From positions 1-56,839 of the forward strand of contig DASUTB010000018.1 of the NCBI GenBank assembly GCA_036374835.1: a stretch of 56,839 nucleotides of DNA, in the 5' to 3' direction. This document shows positions 48,358 through 56,663 of the stretch, one piece after another. This stretch comes from DASUTB01 sp036374835. Its GTDB lineage: Bacteria > Actinomycetota > Actinomycetes > Jiangellales > Jiangellaceae. The notes under the pieces are model-generated. The model did not search any database and had not been told where the DNA came from. It saw only the letters and a list, made by a program, of their open reading frames with translations. Position 1 is the stretch's first letter. Each line of letters opens with the position of its first letter. Made by a program: the position numbers and the translations under genes.

Positions 48358-49197
48358 CGCGGGGCGCACCGCGCGTGCCGATTCTCGGGATGGTGTCTCC
48401 GATGCCGCTGGTGCGAGATCATCGTCGCTCTGATCCGGATCAGGCGCGGACAACGTATCGGATGATCGTGAGTCCGCCGGCGGCTCGTTCACGGTCTCGG
48501 CCGGGCCCCATGTGATCAGCGCCGCCATCAGTGCGATGAGCCCGATGGCGATGCCGCCGGGCACGTCGGAGAGCCAGTGGTAGTCGTTGATCACCATGAT
48601 GCCGCTGACGAGGACGACGAGACCCGCCGAGATCGCGAAGCCGATATAGACGCGGTGCCGGTTCGGCCACAGGCCGCGCGTGCCGTACAGCAGCAGTGTG
48701 ATCAGTGCCCAGGTGTAGGTCGCGTTCGCGACATGACCGGAGGGGAATGCCTCACCGACGCCGTGCAGGATGTCGACGTCCTTGAACGGCGGCGTCCGGC
48801 CGAGGCCCTCCTTGGTCCACTTCCCGAGCAGGTAGGCAGTGCCGAGCCCGACGACGACGGCGATGAGCGGACGTAGCCGCTGCTGCCGCCAGCTCACGTA
48901 GGCGCCGACAGCAAGGATGACCGGCAATGTAAGCCAGCGCTGCCCGGGTCGGGACAGCCAGTCGAGGGCGACCTTTCCGGCGCCGTCGCCCACCCGCGGA
49001 GAGAAGTACTCGTGGATCTGCCAGTCGACGGCCACGAGCGGGCCGCGGACGACGACCTGCCAGATCATCACCACCAGTGCGGCCGTGGCCAGGATCGCCC
49101 CGATCACGTATGGAAGCCACCAGAGCCGCCCCCCGCCGCGATGACGTTCGTTCGGCGCACTGTCCACGCGCCGGAACGTGGACTCTGGCTTCGTCAT
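48343..49197 (-). CDS. PAP2-family phosphatase
   Basis: A 284-residue membrane phosphatase with about six helices. The three catalytic blocks are seen: KWTKEGLGRTPPF (K-x6-R-x-P), EAFPSGHVANA (PSGH) and SGIMVINDYHWLSDVPGG (SR-like x5-H-x3-D). It acts on a lipid or polyprenyl phosphate on the outer face of the membrane. A Ser/Asp/Pro-rich C-terminal tail of about 55 residues follows and overlaps ispF. It is divergent from cysS with 56 bp between starts. Proximity to isoprenoid genes is suggestive only. Confidence 0.88.
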   Translation of the reverse strand: MTKPESTFRRVDSAPNERHRGGGRLWWLPYVIGAILATAALVVMIWQVVVRGPLVAVDWQIHEYFSPRVGDGAGKVALDWLSRPGQRWLTLPVILAVGAYVSWRQQRLRPLIAVVVGLGTAYLLGKWTKEGLGRTPPFKDVDILHGVGEAFPSGHVANATYTWALITLLLYGTRGLWPNRHRVYIGFAISAGLVVLVSGIMVINDYHWLSDVPGGIAIGLIALMAALITWGPAETVNEPPADSRSSDTLSAPDPDQSDDDLAPAASETPSRESARAVRPASADE

Positions 49198-49253
49198 GGA
49201 CGGGGCGTCTCCTCGTGTCGGTCTTCTACCATGATGGCCGATACGCTAGGGCG

Positions 49254-50684
49254 GTGAGCTTTCACCTGTACGACACCGCCTCCCGCAAGGTCCAGCGCTT
49301 CACCCCGGTGCACCCGGGGCAGGTCGGGATCTACCACTGCGGGCTTACGGTACAGGGCCCACCACATATCGGACATATCCGCAAGGAAGTCGTCTTCGAT
49401 GTACTGCGGCGGTGGTTCGAAAGCTCCGGTTACACCGTAACGCTCATCGCCAACGTCACCGACATCGACGACAAGGTGCTGACCAAGGCGGCCGAGGGCG
49501 GGGTGCCCTGGTGGTCCGTCGCGTACCGGAACGAGCGTGCGCTCGATGACGCGTATGCCGTGCTGGGCTGCCTACCTGCGAGCTACCAGCCGCGCGCGAC
49601 GCAGCACATCACCGAGATGATCGAGCTGATGGACGAGCTGGTCGAGCGGGGCCACGCGTATCCGGCGAAGGACGACTCCGGCGACGTGTACTTCGATGTC
49701 CGGTCGTGGGAACCGTACGGCGAGCTGTCCGGCCAGAAGGTCGACGACATGCAGGCCGCCGAGGACGCGGACCCGCGGGGAAAGCGCGATCCCCGCGACT
49801 TCGCATTGTGGAAGGGTCACAAACCAGACGAACCGCGCACCGCATCGTGGCCTTCGCCGTACGGGCGGGGGCGGCCGGGCTGGCATCTGGAATGCTCGGC
49901 GATGGCGGCCAAGTACCTGGGCACCGAGTTCGACATTCACGGCGGCGGGCTTGACCTGCGGTTCCCGCACCACGAGAACGAACTGGCGCAGTCCCGCGCG
50001 GCCGGGCATCGGTTCGCGCGGTACTGGATGCACAACGCGATGGTCAACCTCGACGGCTCGAAGATGAGCAAGTCGGTCGGCCATTACCTGCTCGTGTCCG
50101 AAATCGTGCAGCGCGTCCGTCCGATCGAGCTGCGCTACTACCTCGTTTCCGCGCACTACCGCAGCATCCTGGAATACACCGAGGACAACCTGAAGGACGC
50201 CGGTGCTGCGTACCGGCGGCTGGAGGGTTACGTCCAGCGCGCCAGCGAGGTCGCCGGTACGGTCGATCCGCCGTCGGCAGCGCTGCCGGACGAGTTCGTC
50301 GATGCGATGGACGACGACCTCGGCGTGCCCCAGGCGCTGGCGGTGATCTTCGATCATGTCCGGGAGGGCAATACGCTGCTGGCGGCGGGAGACTCGCCGG
50401 AACTGCGGGAGAACCTGGCCACCGTGCGACACATGCTGGGCATCCTCGGGCTGGACCCGCTCGACGATCCGTGGGGCACCATGGGCGATAGCGTCATGGG
50501 TGGTCAGCAGCTCCGCGAGACGGTGGACGCCCTGGTGGCGACGCTGTTGGCACACCGCGACGAGGCGAGATCGCGTAAGGATTTCGCGACGGCCGACGCG
50601 ATCCGGGACCGGCTCAAGGCCGCCGGCATCGTGCTGGAGGACACGCCGAGCGGCACTCGCTGGGAGCTGGGTGAGCCCCGATGA
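49254..50684 (+). CDS. cysS: Cysteinyl-tRNA synthetase
   Basis: A 476-residue class I synthetase. The zinc-binding Cys is in YHCGLTVQGPPHIGHIRKE, which also carries the HIGH motif; LECSAMAAKYLG and FPHHENELAQS supply the other zinc ligands; GSKMSKSVGHYL is the KMSKS loop. The full C-terminal anticodon domain separates it from the shorter mycothiol ligase MshC. TACGCT lies 6 nt before the GTG start, so the transcript is probably leaderless. rlmB follows, as in mycobacteria. Confidence 0.94.
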   Translation: MSFHLYDTASRKVQRFTPVHPGQVGIYHCGLTVQGPPHIGHIRKEVVFDVLRRWFESSGYTVTLIANVTDIDDKVLTKAAEGGVPWWSVAYRNERALDDAYAVLGCLPASYQPRATQHITEMIELMDELVERGHAYPAKDDSGDVYFDVRSWEPYGELSGQKVDDMQAAEDADPRGKRDPRDFALWKGHKPDEPRTASWPSPYGRGRPGWHLECSAMAAKYLGTEFDIHGGGLDLRFPHHENELAQSRAAGHRFARYWMHNAMVNLDGSKMSKSVGHYLLVSEIVQRVRPIELRYYLVSAHYRSILEYTEDNLKDAGAAYRRLEGYVQRASEVAGTVDPPSAALPDEFVDAMDDDLGVPQALAVIFDHVREGNTLLAAGDSPELRENLATVRHMLGILGLDPLDDPWGTMGDSVMGGQQLRETVDALVATLLAHRDEARSRKDFATADAIRDRLKAAGIVLEDTPSGTRWELGEPR

Positions 50685-50714
50685 TGCTCACCATGCGCAG
50701 CGGCGTCACACCAC

Positions 50715-50728
50715 CCATGCATGCATGG
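50715..50728. promoter_or_regulatory. 14-bp palindrome upstream of rlmB
   Basis: CCATGCATGCATGG is a perfect palindrome in the 92-nt cysS-rlmB spacer. It could be a protein-binding site or part of an RNA fold; nothing else supports a role. Confidence 0.25.
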
Positions 50729-50776
50729 TGCGATGTCGCCGTGTCTGGTGAACGTGATCGAACGGGGGGCGCCTGA

Positions 50777-51745
50777 GTGGCGGGCAACACGGGGCGGCGC
50801 GGCGCTGTCCGCAAGGGCGGCACCAAGAAGGGCCAGGTCGTCGGCTCGGGTGGGCAGCGACGGCGTGGCCTGAAGGGCAAGGGACCGACGCCTCCGGCAC
50901 ACCTGCGACCGGGTCATCCCAAGGCACGCGGCGCCAAGTCCGGAAAGGCGTCCGGAGGGTCGCGCGCAGGCAAGGCGTCCGGTGGCGGCCGGCGACCCCG
51001 CGGTGACGGGCCGGAGACGGTCGTCGGCCGGAACGCGGTCGTCGAGGCGCTACGGGCGGGCGTCCCGGTCAAGGCCCTCTACGTCGCGGAACGGATCGAT
51101 GCGGACGACCGGGTCCGCGAGGTGCTCACGCTCGCGGCCCAACGCGGCATCGGTGCACTCGAGGCGCCGCGCCAGGAGCTGGACCGGCTGACCGGCGATG
51201 CCGTCCACCAGGGCGTTGCTCTGACGATGCCGCCGTACGAGTACGCCCATCCGGACGACCTGATCGGCGAGGCGGACCTCGCCGGTGAGCGGCCGCTGAT
51301 CGTGGCACTCGACGGTGTCACCGATCCGCGGAACCTCGGTGCCATCGTCCGGTCGGCGGCGGCGTTCGGCGCGCACGGGGTCGTCGTCCCGTCCCGCCGC
51401 AGCGCGGGCATGACGGCCGGTGCATGGAAGGCATCTGCCGGGGCGGCCGCGCGGCTGAAGGTGGCGCGCGCCGCGAACCTGACCCGCACGCTCGAGTCGT
51501 ACGCCGCAGCGGGCGTGTTCATCGTCGGCCTGGCCGGCGACGGCGTGGCGGACGTGAGATCGCTGGAGGTCGCCGATGCCCCGATGTGCCTGGTGGTCGG
51601 TTCGGAGGGTACCGGAATGTCGCGAGTGGTGACCGAGGCGTGCGACGTCATCGCCGGCATACCCATCGCACGCGACGTCGAGTCGCTCAACGCCGGCGTC
51701 GCCGCCGCGATCGCGCTGTATGAGATAGCCCGCGCTCGCCGCTGA
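50777..51745 (+). CDS. rlmB: 23S rRNA 2'-O-methyltransferase RlmB (TrmH family)
   Basis: A 322-residue SPOUT methyltransferase expected to modify G2251 of 23S rRNA. The first 75 residues are a basic Gly/Lys/Arg-rich tail, longer than in E. coli and usual in actinobacteria. A substrate-binding domain (VVGRNAVVEALRAG) and the SPOUT knot follow: VALDGVTDPRNLGAIVRSAAAFGAHGVVVP, VVGSEGTGMSRVV and IPIARDVESLNAGVAAAIALYE. A G-rich stretch lies 7 nt before the GTG start. It follows cysS. Confidence 0.93.
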   Translation: MAGNTGRRGAVRKGGTKKGQVVGSGGQRRRGLKGKGPTPPAHLRPGHPKARGAKSGKASGGSRAGKASGGGRRPRGDGPETVVGRNAVVEALRAGVPVKALYVAERIDADDRVREVLTLAAQRGIGALEAPRQELDRLTGDAVHQGVALTMPPYEYAHPDDLIGEADLAGERPLIVALDGVTDPRNLGAIVRSAAAFGAHGVVVPSRRSAGMTAGAWKASAGAAARLKVARAANLTRTLESYAAAGVFIVGLAGDGVADVRSLEVADAPMCLVVGSEGTGMSRVVTEACDVIAGIPIARDVESLNAGVAAAIALYEIARARR

Positions 51746-51888
51746 TGCCGAAGCGCTTGCCGGATACCGGCCGGTAGGCTTGGACAGGGGCCGTGACGGT
51801 TCGGCATGCGGTGAACCCCGCGGCCGAGTCACGTACCGTGATGACGTTCTGCCAGGCGATCCCTGGCGAGCTTGCTGGAGGACTTGCC

Positions 51889-53034
51889 GTGCCCGTAGAC
51901 CGGATGCTGCCGACCGCAGAGGCGGCCGAGCTGATCGACCTTGTGCGTGAGATCGCGGACGCCGAGCTGGCGCCACGAGCCGACGCCGCCGAAGCCGCCG
52001 GTGAGTTCCCGCGCGACGTACTTCGCACACTCGGCCGATCCGGACTGCTCGGTCTGCCGTACCCCGAGGAGTACGGTGGCGGTGGCCAGCCGCACGAGGT
52101 GTACCTGCAGGTCCTCGAGGAGCTCGCGGCCCGATGGGCCACTGTCGCCTTGACGGTCAGTGTGCACACGATGTCGGCGTGGGCGCTGGCCAACCACGGG
52201 ACGGACCAGCAGCGCAAGCGGTGGATGCCGGACATCACCGGCGGCGAGACGCTCGGTGCGTACTGCTTGTCCGAGGCGCACTCCGGGTCGGATGCCGCCG
52301 CGCTGTCGACGCGAGCCGTCCGCACCGGTGACGAGTACGTCCTCACCGGCGCGAAGTCGTGGATCTCCCACGCACCGTTTGCGAACCACCTGACCGTGCT
52401 GGCTCGCACGTCCGACGACGGCCACCGCGGCATCTCGTGCTTCTACGTTCCGGCCGACCTCGACGGCATCGGCTTCGGCGCGCCGGAGCGGAAGATGGGC
52501 CTGTCAGGGTCGCCGACGACGGTCGTCAACCTGGACGGGGTACGCATACCCGTCGATCATCGCATCGGCGACGAAGGCGCCGGATTCCCGCTGGCGCTGG
52601 CGGCGCTGGATTCGGGTCGGCTCGGCATCGCGGCATGCGCGACCGGTCTGGCGCAGGCCGCCCTTGACGCCGCTACCGAGTACGCCAAGCAGCGCGAGCA
52701 GTTCGGAAAGCCGATCATCGAGCACCAGGGTGTCGGGTTCCTGCTCGCCGACATGGCGGCCGCGGTCGAAACGGCGCGGGCGGCGTATCTGAGCGCGGCG
52801 CGGCGCCGCGACCATGGACGTCCATTCACCCGCGAGGCGAGCATCGCCAAGCTCGTTGCGACCGACAATGCGATGCGGGTGACGACGGACGCCGTCCAGG
52901 TGCTCGGCGGCTCCGGCTACACCCGCGACTTCCCGGTGGAGCGCTACTTCCGGGAGGCCAAAGTCATGCAGATCTTCGAAGGGACGAACCAGATCCAGCG
53001 GGTGGTGATCGCCCGCCAGCTAAGGAAGAGCTGA
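51889..53034 (+). CDS. Acyl-CoA dehydrogenase
   Basis: A 381-residue flavoprotein of ordinary ACAD length. The FAD and substrate regions YCLSEAHSGSDAAALSTRA, TGAKSWISHAPFA and RKMGLSGSPT are clear, as is the C-terminal VLGGSGYTRDFPVERYFREAKVMQIFEGTNQIQR, where the glutamate of IFEGT is the catalytic base position. Chain-length preference is unknown. The GTG at 51889 has GGAGG 7 nt upstream; a 32-codon extension to an earlier GTG lacks such a site. Confidence 0.93.
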   Translation: MPVDRMLPTAEAAELIDLVREIADAELAPRADAAEAAGEFPRDVLRTLGRSGLLGLPYPEEYGGGGQPHEVYLQVLEELAARWATVALTVSVHTMSAWALANHGTDQQRKRWMPDITGGETLGAYCLSEAHSGSDAAALSTRAVRTGDEYVLTGAKSWISHAPFANHLTVLARTSDDGHRGISCFYVPADLDGIGFGAPERKMGLSGSPTTVVNLDGVRIPVDHRIGDEGAGFPLALAALDSGRLGIAACATGLAQAALDAATEYAKQREQFGKPIIEHQGVGFLLADMAAAVETARAAYLSAARRRDHGRPFTREASIAKLVATDNAMRVTTDAVQVLGGSGYTRDFPVERYFREAKVMQIFEGTNQIQRVVIARQLRKS

Positions 53035-53053
53035 CTCGCGACCACCCGACGCG

Positions 53054-53410
53054 TCAGGCGCCGGACCGCTGGCGCCACTCCTCACGCCATGTCCTGAAGT
53101 CGCCCGACAGGCGCACCAGTGCGAGGTAGAACTCGAGCGTGACCCGCAGCCAGATCAGCGCCAGGAGCGCGAACAACGGGCCAATGATGAGTAGCGTCAC
53201 GAAACCGAGGGCGGCGTTGGCATTGAACGCGAGTACGACATAGCTGAGGTAGGCGACAACGATCGCGATCATCCCTAGCACGTACAGGACTGTGATGATC
53301 TTCGGCGTGATGTAGCTGGTGAAACGCACATCGAACAGCGCGGAGAAGAATCTCTGTGGGCTCTGTTCCGGTTGTGGCGGCGGTGCCGGCCGCATGTTCT
53401 CGTCTGTCAT
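53054..53410 (-). CDS. DUF4282 membrane protein
   Basis: A 118-residue protein with a Pro/Gln-rich cytoplasmic N-terminus and two hydrophobic helices (IITVLYVLGMIAIVVAYLSYVVLAF and LGFVTLLIIGPLFALLALIWLRVTLEFYLAL), followed by a basic C-terminus. The pattern is that of DUF4282, a small actinobacterial family of unknown function. It lies 22 nt downstream of the DUF4032 gene on the same strand and may share its transcript. Confidence 0.8.
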   Translation of the reverse strand: MTDENMRPAPPPQPEQSPQRFFSALFDVRFTSYITPKIITVLYVLGMIAIVVAYLSYVVLAFNANAALGFVTLLIIGPLFALLALIWLRVTLEFYLALVRLSGDFRTWREEWRQRSGA

Positions 53411-53432
53411 GGCCGGCAGCCTAGCAATGTGA

Positions 53433-54668
53433 TCAAGCCGGATGAAGCTCCTCCGGTTCGATTCCCAGGACGGCGCGTTCGTCCGGCCGGTGCCGCAGCA
53501 CGTTGTCGGCATACGACTTCGCCGCATCGAGGATCGGCAGCTCAGCATCGTTCTGCTCCGAGATGTACCACCGGTGTTCGAGGACCTCGTGGAAGATCTC
53601 CGGACCCTCGAGTTTGCCGCGCAGCTCCGCTGGGATGGCGGCCATCACAGGCTCGTAGCTTTCGCGCACCCAGTGGTAGGCGACGACCTCCTCGTCCTCG
53701 CCGCCCATGTCCTTGGCCATCCGGTACGAGTCGAGATCGTTGAGCAGCCGCCGTGCCTGGTTCTCTTGCGCGTCGATGCCGGTCAGCCGCAGCAGGCGCC
53801 TCGTGTGGTGGCCGGAGTCGACCACCTTGGGCTGCAGATGCACTTTCCGTCCGCCGATGTCGGTGATCGTCTCGAGTTCGGCGACGTCGAAGCCGAGGCT
53901 GTTGAGCCGCTCGACCCGTTTCGCGATCCGCCAGCGCTCGGTGACGTCGAACTCTTCCCAATCCGTCAGCTCCTGCCACAGCTCGTGGTAGCGCGCAACG
54001 ACCTGCTCGCTCGTTGCGACGGGGTCGACCGTGTCGTCGAGGAACCCGCCCGCGTAGAGGTCCATGAGCTCACCGGCGATGTTGATTCGGGCGTTGTCGA
54101 GGTCGTGGTTCCGCTGCCCGTCGGTGAGGGTGTTGTGGAACTCGCCGGTCTCGGCGTCGACCAGGTAGGCGGCGAACGCGCCCGCGTCCCGGCGGAACAG
54201 CGTGTTGGACAGCGAGCAGTCGCCCCAGTAGAGGCCGAGTAGGTGCATCCGTGCCAGGAGGACGGCAAGCGCATCGAGCAGCCGGTCGACGGTGTCGCGG
54301 CGCATCATCCGCGAGAACAGCGCCCGGTACGGCAGTGAGAACTGGAGGTGCCGGGTGACGAGGATCGGGTCGAGCGGTTCACCGGTGACGGTCTGCCGTC
54401 CGGTGACGACGCCTACCGCTTCGACCGCCGGGGCTTGCAGCCGCTCGAGAGCGCGCAACAACTGGTACTCGTGGTTGGCCAGCCGCTCGACCACTTCCTT
54501 GAGCGCGTAGACGTGACCGTCGATCCGGGCGAACCGCACGACGTGGCGGGAGATACCGCGTGGCAGCGCGACGAGATGGATGTCCGGCCACTCGGAAAGC
54601 GGCACGTCCCACGGCAGGTCGAGCAATGCCTGCTGTTCGGCCAGCGTGGCCCGGATGCGTAATTCCAC
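53433..54668 (-). CDS. DUF4032 protein with kinase-like fold
   Basis: A 411-residue protein of the DUF4032 family. The first 250 residues resemble LPS kinase/APH-type folds: an ALKEV lysine, LGLYWGDCSLSNTLF in place of the catalytic HGD-x-x-x-x-N loop, and AAYLVDAETGEF as the DxE-like metal loop. Activity is not proven for the family. The GTG start lies 7 nt after CACTAT, suggesting a leaderless transcript. DUF4282 follows. Confidence 0.82.
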   Translation of the reverse strand: MELRIRATLAEQQALLDLPWDVPLSEWPDIHLVALPRGISRHVVRFARIDGHVYALKEVVERLANHEYQLLRALERLQAPAVEAVGVVTGRQTVTGEPLDPILVTRHLQFSLPYRALFSRMMRRDTVDRLLDALAVLLARMHLLGLYWGDCSLSNTLFRRDAGAFAAYLVDAETGEFHNTLTDGQRNHDLDNARINIAGELMDLYAGGFLDDTVDPVATSEQVVARYHELWQELTDWEEFDVTERWRIAKRVERLNSLGFDVAELETITDIGGRKVHLQPKVVDSGHHTRRLLRLTGIDAQENQARRLLNDLDSYRMAKDMGGEDEEVVAYHWVRESYEPVMAAIPAELRGKLEGPEIFHEVLEHRWYISEQNDAELPILDAAKSYADNVLRHRPDERAVLGIEPEELHPA

Positions 54669-54732
54669 ATCTGCAATAGTGCCGTACGCGGCTGATCAGA
54701 TGATGAACCCGGCCGCGTGGTCGCCGATTCCT

Positions 54733-54794
54733 CACCTGATCGTCACGGGCGCGAAACGATCGAGCCTCCGTTTCGCGCCCTTAGCGATCAGGTG
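54733..54794 (-). terminator. Long hairpin after the sugar ATPase gene
   Basis: Outer arms CACCTGATCG/CGATCAGGTG (10 bp) and inner arms GGGCGCGAAACG/CGTTTCGCGCCC (12 bp) are separated by a 4-nt internal loop, with a 10-nt apical loop. It begins 5 nt beyond the TAA of the ATPase gene and ends 65 nt before the DUF4032 start on the same strand. Confidence 0.75.
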
Positions 54795-54799
54795 TGAAA

Positions 54800-55921
54800 T
54801 TACGACGGGAGCCGCTCGCCGGTCTTGACCGAGAACGCGTGCTCCTCGCCGGCCTTGATCTTGAGGTAGACGGTCTCGCCCTTGCGCGGCACCTTCTGCG
54901 GCTTGACGCGAGCGATGATCGTCTCACTCTGGAATTTCTTCGACGCTTCCAGTGCGGCTCCGCCGGCGGCCTCGCCGTACACGAAGGCGTCCGCGCCGAG
55001 TTCCTCGACGACGTCGACGATGACCGGGATGGCGCCTTCGGTGCCTTCAGTGGTCGGCTCGAGGGATTCGGGGCGGAAGCCCAGCGTGACCTCGGTCGAA
55101 TCCTCCTCAGTCACGGCTGCCACGGTCTCGCGGGTCAGTGGGATGCGCGCGTCGCCGAGGCTGGCGTGCCCGTCGCTGACCGTGAAGGTGCCGATGTTCA
55201 TCGCCGGTGAGCCGATGAAGCCGGCAACGAACACGTTATCGGGGTGATCGTACAGTTTCAGCGGCGTGTCGACCTGCTGGAGTATGCCGGCGTTGAGGAC
55301 GGCGACCCGGTCGCCCATCGTCATGGCCTCGATCTGGTCGTGGGTGACGTAGACCGTGGTGATGCCGAGGCGGCGCTGCAGGGACGCGATCTGGGTACGA
55401 GTGGACACCCGCAGTTTGGCGTCGAGGTTGGACAGCGGCTCGTCCATCAAGAACACCTGCGGCTCGCGCACGATGGCCCGACCCATGGCGACCCGCTGGC
55501 GCTGGCCACCGGAGAGCGCCTTCGGCTTGCGGTCGAGGTACTCCTCGAGATCGAGCAGCTTGGCGGCGTCGCCGACGCGGCGGCGGATCTCGTCCTTCTT
55601 CACTCCGGCGATCTTGAGTGCGAAGCCCATGTTGTCCGCGACGGACATGTGCGGGTAGAGCGCGTAGTTCTGGAACACCATGGCGATGTCCCGGTCCTTC
55701 GGCGGGATGTGCGTGACGTCCCGGTCGCCGATCTTGATCGAACCCTTGTCGACGTCTTCGAGCCCGGCAAGCATCCGCAGGCTGGTCGACTTGCCGCATC
55801 CGGACGGGCCGACGAGCACGAGGAACTCGCCGTCCTCGATCTCGAGATTGAGGCTGTCGACCGCAGGGCTGTCGGTGCCCGGATAGATTCGTGTGGCGTC
55901 GTCGTAGGTGACTGTGGCCAT
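54800..55921 (-). CDS. UgpC/MsiK-type sugar ABC ATPase
   Basis: A 373-residue ATPase of the MalK/UgpC/MsiK group. Walker A is GPSGCGKST, the Q-loop is VFQNYALYPHMSV, the signature LSGGQRQRVAMGRA and Walker B VFLMDEPLSNLDAKLR; the C-terminal 140 residues are the regulatory TOBE/OB domain. No permease or binding protein adjoins, which fits MsiK, the shared ATPase of several actinobacterial sugar importers. AAGGGA precedes the ATG. A long hairpin terminates the gene. Confidence 0.9.
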   Translation of the reverse strand: MATVTYDDATRIYPGTDSPAVDSLNLEIEDGEFLVLVGPSGCGKSTSLRMLAGLEDVDKGSIKIGDRDVTHIPPKDRDIAMVFQNYALYPHMSVADNMGFALKIAGVKKDEIRRRVGDAAKLLDLEEYLDRKPKALSGGQRQRVAMGRAIVREPQVFLMDEPLSNLDAKLRVSTRTQIASLQRRLGITTVYVTHDQIEAMTMGDRVAVLNAGILQQVDTPLKLYDHPDNVFVAGFIGSPAMNIGTFTVSDGHASLGDARIPLTRETVAAVTEEDSTEVTLGFRPESLEPTTEGTEGAIPVIVDVVEELGADAFVYGEAAGGAALEASKKFQSETIIARVKPQKVPRKGETVYLKIKAGEEHAFSVKTGERLPS

Positions 55922-56105
55922 GGTGATTCCCTTCATCCACCGGCAGGTACGTGCCGGACGATCCGTTGTGGAGTTCGGGTGATTCTGCCTCATCTGGAAG
56001 GGTAAGTCACCACCGGGGTGGCTTTTGTCGACCGATGGCTTCCCTCTGAGGCGATCTCACCTGTAACGTCTTCAACAATACTCCGGGTCCGGGCGGGAGG
56101 TTCCC

Positions 56106-56543
56106 ATGCGAGTAGCCGATGTGATCCGTGGCAAAGGATCGAAGGTCATCACGGTCACTCCGGACACAGATGTCCGTACGCTCATCAACACCCTTGCCGA
56201 ACACAAGATCGGAGCCGTCGTCGTCTCCGTTGACGGTGTCTCGATCGACGGTATCGTCTCCGAGCGCGACATCGTCCGGGCGCTCGCCGCGCGCGGTGCC
56301 GCGATCGTCTCCGAGCCGGTTCAGAGCATCATGACGCCGGATGTCCGAACGTGCGAGATGGACACGCACATCGATGAGCTCATGACCATGATGACCAAGG
56401 GCCGATTCCGACACCTGCCGATCCTGGTCGACGGCCGCCTCGGTGGTCTGGTGAGCATCGGCGACATCGTCAAGTACCGCGTTGGGGAACTGGAGGAGGA
56501 GCGGGAAGCGCTGTCGAAGTACATCACGAGTGAGCGGGCATAA
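56106..56543 (+). CDS. Tandem CBS-domain protein
   Basis: A 145-residue protein made of two CBS motifs: VADVIRGKGSKVITVTPDTDVRTLINTLAEHKIGAVVV..SIDGIVSERDIVRAL and VQSIMTPDVRTCEMDTHIDELMTMMTKGRFRHLPIL..LGGLVSIGDIVKYR, with a short charged helix at the end. Such pairs bind adenine nucleotides and often regulate other proteins; the partner is unknown. GGGAGG lies 5 nt before the ATG. It is divergent from the sugar ATPase gene. Confidence 0.88.
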   Translation: MRVADVIRGKGSKVITVTPDTDVRTLINTLAEHKIGAVVVSVDGVSIDGIVSERDIVRALAARGAAIVSEPVQSIMTPDVRTCEMDTHIDELMTMMTKGRFRHLPILVDGRLGGLVSIGDIVKYRVGELEEEREALSKYITSERA

Positions 56544-56663
56544 CTCGGCAGCCATAATCGAAGCGTTGGATAGTGACACTATTCGAGAAGTCTTCGGCTT
56601 TGTCACAGCGGAATTGATGCTGAGCACCTTTCCCAATCCTCGGATTGATCGTAGTGTCATAGG
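56544..56663. promoter_or_regulatory. CBS-lysR spacer with two short palindromes
   Basis: ATAGTG-A-CACTAT (about 56569-56581) and CAATCC-TC-GGATTG lie upstream of the LysR-type start, and TAGTGT stands 6 nt before its ATG. LysR-type regulators often bind such dyads near their own promoters. Assigned by inspection only. Confidence 0.35.

Noticed and set aside
49254..50684. Mycothiol ligase MshC instead of CysS
   Set aside because: The protein has full cysteinyl-tRNA synthetase length with C-terminal anticodon domain and is followed by rlmB, as for cysS.
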